Positions 47,887 to 59,123 of a stretch of 64,000 bases of DNA are shown piece after piece. Within the stretch, counting starts at the first letter, position 1, and each line of letters opens with the position of its first letter. The notes under the pieces are model-generated. The model was not told where the DNA came from, ran no database searches, and was given only the letters and a program-made list of their open reading frames with translations. This DNA is from Laribacter hongkongensis DSM 14985 (GTDB taxonomy: Bacteria; Pseudomonadota; Gammaproteobacteria; Burkholderiales; Aquaspirillaceae). The DNA is taken from contig NZ_AUHR01000007.1 in assembly GCF_000423285.1 (NCBI RefSeq), positions 62,001 through 126,000 on the forward strand, given 5' to 3'. The position numbers and the translations under genes are program-made.

Positions 47887-49128
47887 TCAGGCCCGGGCCG
47901 GTACGGCTTCCGGTTCCACGGCCATCTTGACCGGCCTGGTCATCAGGCCCAGCACGATGGCCACACCCAGCAGGGCTGCCGAGATCATGTAGGCGTATTC
48001 GTAGGTACCGGTGATGTCCACGGCCAGACCGGCGAGCAGCGGGCCGACAAAGCCGGACACCCCCCAGGCGGTGTACAGCACGCCATAGTTGGCACCGTAG
48101 TTCTTCAGGCCGTAGAAGTCGGCCGTGGTCGACGGGAATACCGACATCAGCGAACCGTATGCCATGCCGGCCACCACCGTACCCAGCAGGATCATGCCGG
48201 CATCGGTGTACATCGAGAAGGCCAGCATGTTGACGGCTTGCAGGGCAAAGGCCAGCAGCATGGTGTTGGTACGACCGATCCTGTCGGACAGGATGCCGCC
48301 ACCCACACGGCCGGAGGCGTTGGAGATGGCGAGGATCGACACCAGGTAGGCCGGGTTCAGGATGCCGGCCTGGTCGGTGGCGATCGAGGCGAGGTTGCCG
48401 ATGATCATCACGCCAGCCGAGGACGAGAACACGAACATGATCCACAGGAAGTAGAACTGGCGGGTCTTCATCATTTCACGCCAGGTCATGTTGTGGCCCG
48501 ATGCCTTCGGTGCCGAAGCGCTGGCCGCCGCAGCCGGAGCCGGTGCCACATAGCCTTCCGGCGGGTTGGAAATCACCCGGGTCAGCGGCAGGCCGATGAC
48601 CAGCACGGCCGAGCCGAGGATCATGAAGCTCTGCGAAATGCCGAAACCGTCGATCAGCCCGGTGCACAGCGGTGCCAGGTACACGGCAGCCAGCCCGAAG
48701 CCGCCGACGGTAATGCCCGACACCATGCCCTTTTTGGATGAATGGAACCACTTCATGGCAGCCGGGGTCACGCAGGCATAGGCAAAACCGATGCCGGTGC
48801 CGACCACGCCACCAAAGGCCACGGTCAGCCCCAGTACGCTGTCCTGCGGGATCATGCTCGACAGGATCATGCCCAGACCCACCAGCACCACGCCGAGGGT
48901 GATCACCTTCTTCGGCCCGATGCGGTCCTGCAGCGCACCGGCAATCAGCAGGGCCACGGCCCACACCACGATGGCCACGTTGTACGGCATCGAAGCGTCG
49001 GTGTTGGTCCAGCCCCAGTCATTCACCAGCGCCTTCTTGATCACGCTCCAGGCGTACAGCACGCCGATGGTCAGGTTGATGCAGGTACCGGCCACCAGTA
49101 CCTGCAAGCCTTTGTTGAGTTTGCTCAT
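47887..49128 (-). CDS. MFS transporter, OxlT (oxalate/formate antiporter)-like
   Basis: A 413-residue major facilitator with 12 helices. It starts MSKLNKGLQVLVAGTCINLT and has TIGVLYAWSVIKKAL, ALQDRIGPKKVITLG (motif A) and LSDRIGRTNTMLL, the pattern of OxlT-like monocarboxylate transporters. Oxalate specificity cannot be inferred, and no oxalate-decarboxylating enzymes are in the window. Start M4 of the ORF is preferred for spacing to GGAAAG. Single gene, with promoter at 49228-49256. Confidence 0.88.
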   Translation of the reverse strand: MSKLNKGLQVLVAGTCINLTIGVLYAWSVIKKALVNDWGWTNTDASMPYNVAIVVWAVALLIAGALQDRIGPKKVITLGVVLVGLGMILSSMIPQDSVLGLTVAFGGVVGTGIGFAYACVTPAAMKWFHSSKKGMVSGITVGGFGLAAVYLAPLCTGLIDGFGISQSFMILGSAVLVIGLPLTRVISNPPEGYVAPAPAAAASASAPKASGHNMTWREMMKTRQFYFLWIMFVFSSSAGVMIIGNLASIATDQAGILNPAYLVSILAISNASGRVGGGILSDRIGRTNTMLLAFALQAVNMLAFSMYTDAGMILLGTVVAGMAYGSLMSVFPSTTADFYGLKNYGANYGVLYTAWGVSGFVGPLLAGLAVDITGTYEYAYMISAALLGVAIVLGLMTRPVKMAVEPEAVPARA

Positions 49129-49227
49129 GCACATCACTTTCCACGTCGGCAGAAACCGGGGTACCGGACCCGTACGGCGTCTGCCTGGCGCGGCCCGACG
49201 GGGGGCCTGCCCGATTAAAAACGGCGC

Positions 49228-49256
49228 AGTCTAGTGATTTCCATAAATTTGCACAA
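49228..49256 (-). promoter_or_regulatory. Candidate promoter of the OxlT-like gene
   Basis: On the minus strand TTGTGC (49251-49256) and TAGACT (49228-49233) are 17 bp apart in an AT-rich patch. Moderate match to sigma-70. Confidence 0.4.
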
Positions 49257-49568
49257 TTGAATATTAAGATTTTCTGATTGATATCTGCCTTGAGTCATGC
49301 CGTCCGGGCCTGCATTCAACCTGTTCCATCAACCATTTGCTTTTATTAAGTAAATCTCCATGACCAACCTGTGGAATCCGATCAGCCCGCATTTAAAACC
49401 GGCAGGATTCCCGGTCTGCATATTCACCAGGCATGCTGACCAACATCCGGATGGCCTGCGATCCACCCCGGACATTCCACTTTTCATGCTCCTGGCAAGC
49501 CCCCTTGCCAGGCCACTGCCCCCCTGCCGGAACAGCCAACCGGCACCACGGTCACGTCATGCCCCGGC
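49257..49568. other. Intergenic stretch without a supported gene
   Basis: Between the MFS promoter and the end of the ROK gene there is no supported gene; an open frame from 49360 on the plus strand runs antisense through the ROK gene and is not protein-like. One perfect hairpin, CCTGGCAAG-CCCC-CTTGCCAGG (49491-49512), is present downstream of the ROK gene; on the minus strand it lacks a T-run. It may end that gene's message. Confidence 0.5.
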
Positions 49569-50492
49569 TCAGACCCGCTGCCCCAGCGCCAGCCATGCCG
49601 CCCCACGCACGCCGGAGTCGTCACCAAAACGCGGCAGCAACAGGCGGGTACTCACCGGCTCGTCGGTAAACACGAACGCTCCCCACGCGGCGCTGACGCG
49701 GCCGGCCAGACCGGGCAGCCGGGACAGGCCGCCGCCCAGCACGATCACCTCCGGGTCCAGCACATTGATCACGCCGGCCAGCGCCTGCGCCAGGCGCAAG
49801 GCATGCCGCTCCAGCGTCGAGTGCGCGGCGGCGTCACCGGCAGCCGCCCGTGCGGCAACGGCTTCGGCACTCAGGCATTCACCGGTCTGGCGGGCATGAT
49901 CAGCGGCCAGCGCCGGACCGGACAGCCAGGCCTCGACGCAACCGCTCCGGCCGCAATAACAGGGTGGCGCAGCCCCCGGCATGTCGGCAGGATCCGGCGC
50001 CAGCGGGTTGTGACCCCACTCGCCGGCAATGCGGTTGGGGCCGGCCAGCAGCCGGCCGTCAATCACGATGCCGCCGCCCACGCCGGTGCCGAGGATGACG
50101 CCGAACACCGAACGTGCTCCGGCCGCCGTGCCGTCACGCGATTCCGACAGCGCAAAGCAGTCGGCATCGTTGGCCAGCGCCACGCGCCGCTCCAACCGTT
50201 GTTCCAGGTCGGCCCGCAGGCACTGGCCGATCAGGCAGGTGGAGTTGGCATTCTTGATGCGTCCGTCCGGGCGCTCGGCTCCTGGATGACCAAGCCCGAC
50301 CGCCAGCGTCGGGCCCAGCGCTGCCTCGGCCGCAGTCACCAGTTTCACCAGTGCGGCCAGCGTCGCGGCGTAATCCCCCGCCGGGGTGGCCACCCGCTGG
50401 CGCCAGTGCTCCTGTCCGCGTGCATCCAGCACCACGGCGGAAATCTTGCTGCCTCCCAGGTCCAGCCCGAGTGCCATGCCTTCATGCGTCAT
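49569..50492 (-). CDS. ROK family sugar kinase
   Basis: A 307-residue ROK protein without the N-terminal HTH of ROK repressors, so a kinase (fructokinase, glucokinase or N-acetylglucosamine kinase). It has the phosphate loop GLDLGGSKISAVVLDARG, NDADCFALSE (catalytic Asp), GVILGTGVGGGIV, GEWGHNPL and the zinc-binding CYCGRSGCVEAWLSG. Exact sugar specificity cannot be read. The start could also be M6 (50477). It is divergent from yaeQ. Confidence 0.9.
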   Translation of the reverse strand: MTHEGMALGLDLGGSKISAVVLDARGQEHWRQRVATPAGDYAATLAALVKLVTAAEAALGPTLAVGLGHPGAERPDGRIKNANSTCLIGQCLRADLEQRLERRVALANDADCFALSESRDGTAAGARSVFGVILGTGVGGGIVIDGRLLAGPNRIAGEWGHNPLAPDPADMPGAAPPCYCGRSGCVEAWLSGPALAADHARQTGECLSAEAVAARAAAGDAAAHSTLERHALRLAQALAGVINVLDPEVIVLGGGLSRLPGLAGRVSAAWGAFVFTDEPVSTRLLLPRFGDDSGVRGAAWLALGQRV

Positions 50493-50551
50493 GCCGATAG
50501 TCCGTGGGTCAAAACGCTTACACTAACGGTTTTTCGCCCTCCAGGACTGTC

Positions 50552-51097
50552 ATGGCGCTCAAAGCCACCATTTTCAAAGCCGACGTGCAGATCAGTGATC
50601 TGGATCGCGGCTATTACGCCCGTCACCAGCTGACCCTCGCCCGCCACCCGTCGGAAACCGACGAGCGCATGATGCTGCGCCTTGCAGCCTTCATCTGCCA
50701 CGCTGACGAAAAACTGGCCTTCACCCGCGGACTGTGTGCCGACGACGAGCCGGCACTGTGGCAGCAGAACGATGCCGGCGAATACACCCTGTGGATCGAA
50801 CTGGGCGAACCGGACGACAAGCGCCTGAAAAAAGCCTGCAGCCGCGCAGAATCGGTCTGGCTCTACAGCTATGGCGGCCGGGCCACCGACATCTGGTGGC
50901 AGAACAACCAGGGCAAGCTCTCGCGGCTGGACAACCTGACCGTGGCCAGCATTTCGCCGGACACCCTGGCCGGCCTGGCCGGGCTGACCCAGCGCAGCAT
51001 GCAGCTCAACGCCACCTTGCAGGACGGCCAGCTGTGGCTGTCGGACGGCAACCAGACCGTCCTGCTGGAACCGGAGTACCTCCAGCGCGGCCGCTGA
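50552..51097 (+). CDS. yaeQ: YaeQ family protein
   Basis: A 181-residue protein, MALKATIFKADVQISDLDRG, of the YaeQ family (PD-(D/E)XK nuclease-like fold). Characteristic stretches are YYARHQLTLARHPSETDERMM (in part), GEPDDKRLKKACSRA and VWLYSYGGRATDIWWQ. E. coli YaeQ was once linked to haemolysin expression in an rfaH background; its activity is unresolved. The ATG at 50552 follows CCAGGA. Confidence 0.92.
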   Translation: MALKATIFKADVQISDLDRGYYARHQLTLARHPSETDERMMLRLAAFICHADEKLAFTRGLCADDEPALWQQNDAGEYTLWIELGEPDDKRLKKACSRAESVWLYSYGGRATDIWWQNNQGKLSRLDNLTVASISPDTLAGLAGLTQRSMQLNATLQDGQLWLSDGNQTVLLEPEYLQRGR

Positions 51098-51127
51098 GCC
51101 GCCGGCATGCCTGGGCGGCCGGACCGC

Positions 51128-51517
51128 TCAGAACTCGATGGTGACCTTCCTGGCGCCCAAGGCCTTGGCGCGGGCAATCAGCTGCTCGATGCCTGCCTCG
51201 GCCAGCGGGATGGACAGCGGCTCCGGCACACTCCCGGCCAGCGCGGGTGCGTGGCCGATACCGGCCTGTTCCGGGCCGGCCGGCAGCGTGGCCGGCGCCA
51301 GCTCGGCCAGCACGGCACACAGGCGCTCGTAGGCTTCGCGGCTGGGCTTGATATGACTGGCATCCTGCGCCTCATAACGCTGGATGGCTGCGGTCGACAA
51401 CCCTACCTTGCCGGCCAGTGCAGTACGCGACAGGCCCAGCTGTTTGCGCAGGGTTTTCAGGGCCACCGGAAAGTCCGGATGCTCAAAGGCGGGCAGGATT
51501 GGCACGCAAGGCTCCAT
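51128..51517 (-). CDS. XRE-family HTH transcriptional regulator
   Basis: A 129-residue protein with a Cro/C1-type helix-turn-helix at about 17-70 (LKTLRKQLGLSRTALAGKVGLS, recognition part STAAIQRYEAQ). A Pro/Ala linker and a short C-terminal segment (LAEAGIEQLIARAKALGARKVTIEF region) of unknown role follow. Upstream, four TGTATGA-type half-sites form two dyads covering its likely promoter, which suggests autoregulation. No phage or toxin partner gene is next to it. Confidence 0.82.
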   Translation of the reverse strand: MEPCVPILPAFEHPDFPVALKTLRKQLGLSRTALAGKVGLSTAAIQRYEAQDASHIKPSREAYERLCAVLAELAPATLPAGPEQAGIGHAPALAGSVPEPLSIPLAEAGIEQLIARAKALGARKVTIEF

Positions 51518-51521
51518 CGGC

Positions 51522-51596
51522 TGTATGAATTGATGCAGCCAACATCATACACGCAAACCCGATCATACAAGAGAAATACATACAACGTGTATGATC
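51522..51596 (-). promoter_or_regulatory. Operator array upstream of the XRE regulator
   Basis: Four TGTATGA half-sites: forward at 51522-51528 and 51588-51594, reversed at 51545-51551 and 51563-51569. The outer dyad, GATCATACA (51561-51569) with TGTATGATC (51588-51596), has perfect 9-bp arms; the inner dyad has 7-bp arms. Minus-strand TATGAT (-10-like) lies within the array. Confidence 0.6.
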
Positions 51597-51869
51597 AAAT
51601 CAAAAAACAAACACAAAACAACACAAACGACCATATAAACAAATTTATCTAGTCAAATCATCTGGATAAATAAACACAAAAATACATACAAACATACATT
51701 CACACACTCGGCCATTCCGAAAAAACACACACAAACCACACAATACATACAAATGCCTTCATGCCCGGCTTCCGGCCAACCGGCAGGACCACCGCCTGGA
51801 AGCCCACGCTGGCATGCCTGCCGGCACGCGCTATAACAGTCGTCAAACGCGCGTACAAGGAATCCACAC
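51597..51869. other. AT-rich, strand-skewed intergenic stretch
   Basis: From about 51597 to 51760 the plus strand is nearly free of G and consists mainly of A, C and T, very unlike the GC-rich neighbours. The decamer ATACATACAA occurs at 51576-51585, 51682-51691 and 51743-51752. I see no protein gene. The last part returns to normal composition and holds TATAAC at 51832-51837, a possible -10 for doxX. Confidence 0.5.
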
Positions 51870-52262
51870 ATGGCCAGTCTCGCCAACCTGCTGGGCCGCA
51901 TCCTGCTGGCGCAACTCTTCATGCAGGCGGGCCTCAACAAGATCTTCAGCTACGACGGCACGATTGCCTACATGGCCACCCAGCACGTCAGTGCCATGCT
52001 GCTGCCACTGGTGATCGCGCTGGAAACCGGCGGGGCGCTCGCGCTGCTGCTGGGCTGGCATGTCCGCCTGTTCGCCTTCCTGCTGGCCGGCTTTTCGCTG
52101 CTGGCCGCGCTGGTGTTTCACCACGACTGGAGCCAGACCAGCGAATACCTGCTGTTCATCAGCGACGTAGCCGTGGCCGGTGGCCTGCTGGTGCTGGCGC
52201 AGGCCGGAACCCCCGGCCTGAGTCTGGATGCCCGCCGCCAGCGCCGCGCCGGCCGCTTCTGA
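51870..52262 (+). CDS. DoxX family membrane protein
   Basis: A 130-residue, four-helix inner-membrane protein. It begins MASLANLLGRILLAQLFMQAG and shows LNKIFSYDGTIAYMATQHV, ALETGGALALLLGWHVR and the C-terminal SEYLLFISDVAVAGGLLVL, the usual DoxX/DoxD pattern. Relatives are tied to thiosulfate-quinone reductase or to redox-stress membrane complexes, but most are uncharacterised. Single gene with AAGGAA ribosome site and strong terminator. Confidence 0.88.
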   Translation: MASLANLLGRILLAQLFMQAGLNKIFSYDGTIAYMATQHVSAMLLPLVIALETGGALALLLGWHVRLFAFLLAGFSLLAALVFHHDWSQTSEYLLFISDVAVAGGLLVLAQAGTPGLSLDARRQRRAGRF

Positions 52263-52302
52263 CGAGGCATGCGCTCCGGGCGACTCCCCCGTCGCCCGTT
52301 TC

Positions 52303-52346
52303 AACCCTGTCACGGGCTCTCCCCCTGCCGTGACAGGGTTTTTTTT
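52303..52346 (+). terminator. Terminator after doxX
   Basis: Perfect 13-bp arms AACCCTGTCACGG and CCGTGACAGGGTT with a 12-nt loop, then a run of T to 52346. A second hairpin, CGGGCGAC...GTCGCCCG (52277-52298), lies just before it. Confidence 0.93.
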
Positions 52347-52470
52347 GTCCCCGGTCCGTAACGTGCCAGCGGGCCACCGCCCCCGGCAGGCCATCGGGCC
52401 GTACCGGCCCGGCACCTGCACTAGCCCGGAACCCTGTCGCACCCGCAGCAGCCAGCCTTGCGGCACAACA

Positions 52471-52496
52471 AAAAAGGACGGAAATCCGTCCTTTTT
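52471..52496. terminator. Bidirectional terminator at the end of the nucleosidase gene
   Basis: Perfect 12-bp arms AAAAAGGACGGA and TCCGTCCTTTTT with a minimal loop; it reads as a terminator on both strands and ends the metH-nucleosidase transcript 20 bp after its stop. Confidence 0.88.
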
Positions 52497-52515
52497 ATGG
52501 GTCAATACAAACGCC

Positions 52516-53111
52516 TTATTGCGTATCTTGCAGATGATCGACCAGCTGGTGCAGCCCCCGGGTCAGAGCCTGTACGGCACCGTCCACGTCCCAGTCGTCA
52601 TGTCCGAGGCGGACCACGTTGGAAATCGCCCGCAACTCCAGGAACCGGATGCGCTCCTGCTGGCAGACATGGAAGAATGCCCCGCCCTCCATGTTTTCGA
52701 TCTCGACCTGGCTGGCGTCCACGAACGGTGCCAGTGCGGCGTTGAGCGTCATGCTGCGCGCCGTGGCAAACGGGGCGGCTGCCGGCAGGTGCGGACAGGC
52801 CAGCGTATGGCGCCGCTCGAACTCCATGTCGATCGGCAGGTGCGCCAGATGGGTGAAGCCGTCCGGCGTGAAAAAGCCGAGATCACCCTCGACTTCGCTT
52901 TCCACCAGCACCACCTCGCCCACCTTCAGGCCGGCATGCGGATAGACCCCGGCCACACCGGCAAGAATCAGCCAGTCCGGCTGGCGTGACTGGATGATCT
53001 TGAGGGTGGAATAGGCCGTGGCGGCAATGCCCACGCCGCTGACATGCGTGCCGACGCCGAAGCGGTGGAAGTCACGGGCTTCGGTCGGCGTGGGAAACAG
53101 GATTTCGATCT

Positions 53112-53115
<4 letters not shown>
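52516..53115 (-). CDS. Nucleoside phosphorylase-like nucleosidase (MTA/SAH or futalosine type)
   Basis: A 199-residue protein of the PNP/UDP family. It starts [20 protein letters not shown] and has [24 protein letters not shown] and the substrate motif [15 protein letters not shown], with [17 protein letters not shown] supplying the catalytic region; the ENMEG motif is shared by MTA/SAH nucleosidases and futalosine hydrolases. The start overlaps the metH stop by 4 bp (ATGA), which points to S-adenosylhomocysteine or deoxyadenosine clearance. No menaquinone genes are in view to support futalosine. Confidence 0.82.
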
Positions 53116-56831
<3,716 letters not shown>

Positions 56832-57141
56832 GGCGGCAACGAATGGCGAAAAGCAAATGGCATGCATACTACCATGCAGTTTTGCCCTGGCCGCAGGCCG
56901 GCCGACCGCACTGCAACATGGCCGTTCCGGAGTCGTGTCTACCGACGCGGTACTTCTGGTGCTCCCGGCACAGGCGCATGGCAACGGTTCGCGCAACCGC
57001 CCGCCATCCGGCAGCCGTACGCACGGACAGGCTGTTCTGCCGCAGGCAGGGCACTCCGGAAGCCGCCCGGAACTTCAATGTCCGGCAGGCTTTTCCGGGC
57101 TCCGGCCGGACAAGCACGCAGCGAGCCGGTCCGCCAGCGGG
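56832..57141 (-). other. 310-bp region upstream of metH
   Basis: It lies between the kinase stop and metH on the same strand. I found no convincing cobalamin or SAH riboswitch core by eye. The only structure is a short inverted repeat, GCATG...CATGC, around 56863-56880, near a TAGTAT -10-like element on the minus strand. No gene is supported. Confidence 0.4.
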
Positions 57142-58512
57142 TCAGACCGGGCAGGACGGACCTGCCGGCAAGACCGCCCTGCTCCGCGCGCGCAGGCGGT
57201 CCTGCTGGCTCGCCAGCATGTGGCGCAGTTCGGCGAGGGTGAAGGGCTTGGCCAGATAATCGTCCATGCCGGCAGCCAGGCATGCCTCGCGGTCTTCGGC
57301 CAGCGCATTGGCCGTCAGCGCCACGATTACCGGCTGCGGCTGCTCCAGCCGGCGGATGGCGCGGGTGGCATCCAGCCCGTCGCACTCCGGCATCTGCAAA
57401 TCCATCAGGATCAGGTCCGGCTGCATCCGCCGTGCTTCGGTGACTGCCTGCCGGCCGTTGGCTGCCAGTACGGCGTGGATGCCGAGTTTTTCCAGCATTT
57501 TCAGCGCCAGCCGCTGGTTGACCGGATTGTCCTCGGCCAGCAGTACGCGCAGGCCGGCCGGCATCCCGTCCGGTGCCACCGGACCGGCCGGGGTGACTGC
57601 CGGCGGGGTGGCGACCGGTGCCTGCCAGACCAGGCTGAACGTGCTGCCGGCTCCGGGCTGGCTGACGACTTCCAGCTGCCCGTGCATCAGCTGCGCCAGT
57701 TGCCGGCAGATGGCCAGCCCCAGCCCGCTGCCGCCGAAGCGGCGGGTGGTGGACAGGTCGGCCTGTTCAAACGGGACAAAAATGCGCGTCTGCGCTTCCG
57801 GCGTCAGCCCGATGCCGGTGTCGCTGACCGCCAGCCGGAGTTCACAGACGCCAGCCTCCGCGGCCGGTGCCTGCAGGAGCCGCACCGATACCCGGCCGCG
57901 TCCGGTGAACTTGATGGCATTGCCGACGAGGTTGACCGCGATCTGGCGGATGCGGTGGGCGTCGCCCATGATCCAGCCGCACGGCCCGGCAAGGCCGGGC
58001 ACGAACTCCAGCGTCAGCCCCTTGTCCCGGGCGGCGCCGGCAAACAGCCGGCATACGCTCGCCAGCAGTGCCATCAGGTCGAGCGGCTGGTTTTCCAGCA
58101 CCAGTTTGCCGGCATCAATGCGTGAAAAGTCGAGAATGTCGTCGATCAGCGTGGTCAGTGCCTGCCCGCACTCGCGGATGGTGTTGACGTACTGCAACTG
58201 TTCGGCGCTGAGGCCGGTCTGTGCCAGCAGGTCTGCCGTGCCGATCACGCCATTCATCGGCGTGCGGATTTCGTGGCTCATCATGGCGAGGAATGCGCTG
58301 CGGGCCCGCCCGGCCTGCTCGGCCCGCGCCAGCGCCACTTCCAGTTCGGCCGTGCGTTCGGCCACCCGCGCTTCCAGCAGCCGGTTGGCGCTGTAAAGCT
58401 CGAGGCTTTTCTGTTCCAGCAGCCGTTCGGCTTCGTGCCGCGCCCGCCGTTCGCGCTCGGCACGCCGCTCCAGACGGGCCAGCGCGTCCGGGTCCGGCAC
58501 GGGGCGGCTCAT
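57142..58512 (-). CDS. Soluble hybrid sensor histidine kinase/response regulator (H-NOX associated)
   Basis: A 456-residue kinase without membrane helices. An N-terminal coiled coil (to about 70) leads to HisKA with H80 in FLAMMSHEIRTPMNGVIG, the ATPase domain (N-box AVNLVGNAIKFT, G-boxes DTGIGLTP and GSGLGLAI) and a C-terminal receiver with D371 (LILMDLQMPECDGLD) and K422. There is no sensor domain of its own; the H-NOX gene directly upstream, overlapping by 4 bp, is probably its sensor partner. Output would go by phosphorelay to a separate Hpt or response regulator, not visible here. Confidence 0.93.
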   Translation of the reverse strand: MSRPVPDPDALARLERRAERERRARHEAERLLEQKSLELYSANRLLEARVAERTAELEVALARAEQAGRARSAFLAMMSHEIRTPMNGVIGTADLLAQTGLSAEQLQYVNTIRECGQALTTLIDDILDFSRIDAGKLVLENQPLDLMALLASVCRLFAGAARDKGLTLEFVPGLAGPCGWIMGDAHRIRQIAVNLVGNAIKFTGRGRVSVRLLQAPAAEAGVCELRLAVSDTGIGLTPEAQTRIFVPFEQADLSTTRRFGGSGLGLAICRQLAQLMHGQLEVVSQPGAGSTFSLVWQAPVATPPAVTPAGPVAPDGMPAGLRVLLAEDNPVNQRLALKMLEKLGIHAVLAANGRQAVTEARRMQPDLILMDLQMPECDGLDATRAIRRLEQPQPVIVALTANALAEDREACLAAGMDDYLAKPFTLAELRHMLASQQDRLRARSRAVLPAGPSCPV

Positions 58513-59051
58513 GCGCTGCGCTCCAGCACGATCCTGACCCGTTGCCCGGACGGCTCCAGCGGCTCCAGCCGTACCGCGACCTGTTCGCCGTAATGCTGCA
58601 AGGCGCCGTCAATCAGCCCGTGCGCCAGCCGCGACAGGCAGCGAGGCGACTGGTACAGCAGTTCCAGCCGCTCCGGGGTATGGCAGGCAATCTCGAACAC
58701 CGGCAGCTCGGCATCGGGGTAGAGCTTGCGCACTTCGGTGTGGATCACGTCCTCGATGCCGGCCAGCAGGCTGAAAGCATCGGGCGCCGCCGCGATGAAA
58801 TCCGGATACAGTACGGTCAGGCGGGCAAAAAAATGCTGGCCGAACACGTGCAGCAATTCACTGGCCGCGATGCCGGTGCGCCGGGACAGCTCTCCCAGCA
58901 GGGCGACCATCTCGCCGAAATCGTAGGTGCCGACCGTGGTGTAGGCGCCACCGCTCTTGAGCTCGGTGGCATCCAGCAGCGCATCGGCAAAACCGGCTGA
59001 CCAGCGTGTTTCGACCATGTCCAGAAATTCGGTAAATACAATGCCCTTCAT
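58509..59051 (-). CDS. H-NOX (heme nitric oxide/oxygen binding) sensor
   Basis: A 180-residue cytoplasmic haemoprotein. It begins MKGIVFTEFLDMVETRWS, has the proximal heme histidine H104 in GIEDVIHTEVRKLY, and the heme-propionate motif YxSxR as Y133-Q-S-P-R137. These mark a facultative-bacterial H-NOX that binds NO and controls a partner kinase. The stop overlaps the kinase start (ATGA), giving an H-NOX/kinase operon as described for NO-dependent biofilm control in other proteobacteria. Confidence 0.95.
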   Translation of the reverse strand: MKGIVFTEFLDMVETRWSAGFADALLDATELKSGGAYTTVGTYDFGEMVALLGELSRRTGIAASELLHVFGQHFFARLTVLYPDFIAAAPDAFSLLAGIEDVIHTEVRKLYPDAELPVFEIACHTPERLELLYQSPRCLSRLAHGLIDGALQHYGEQVAVRLEPLEPSGQRVRIVLERSA

Positions 59052-59066
59052 CTGCACCCCTTCACG

Positions 59067-59079
59067 CCTCGTTCCGAGG
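59067..59079. promoter_or_regulatory. Inverted repeat in the H-NOX/oxidoreductase divergent gap
   Basis: A perfect repeat CCTCG-TTC-CGAGG is centred in the 72-bp gap between the divergent H-NOX and quinone oxidoreductase genes. It could be an operator affecting both. No consensus NsrR or FNR site is seen. Confidence 0.4.
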
Positions 59080-59123
59080 TCTGCACACCCATAGAGAAAC
59101 CGCTTTTTCCAGGAGAAACCATC

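Noticed and set aside
49360-49899. Plus-strand 179-codon ORF downstream of the MFS promoter region
   Set aside because: Overlaps the ROK gene antisense and has a Pro/Ser/Arg-rich low-complexity product.
51653-51940. Minus-strand 95-codon ORF across the AT-rich stretch
   Set aside because: It has a Cys/Val/Phe-rich tail from the skewed sequence and runs antisense into doxX; no ribosome site or family resemblance.
56832-57141. Cobalamin or SAH riboswitch before metH
   Set aside because: Looked for the B12 box and for the SAH riboswitch core on the minus strand; no convincing match by eye. A covariance-model scan would settle it.
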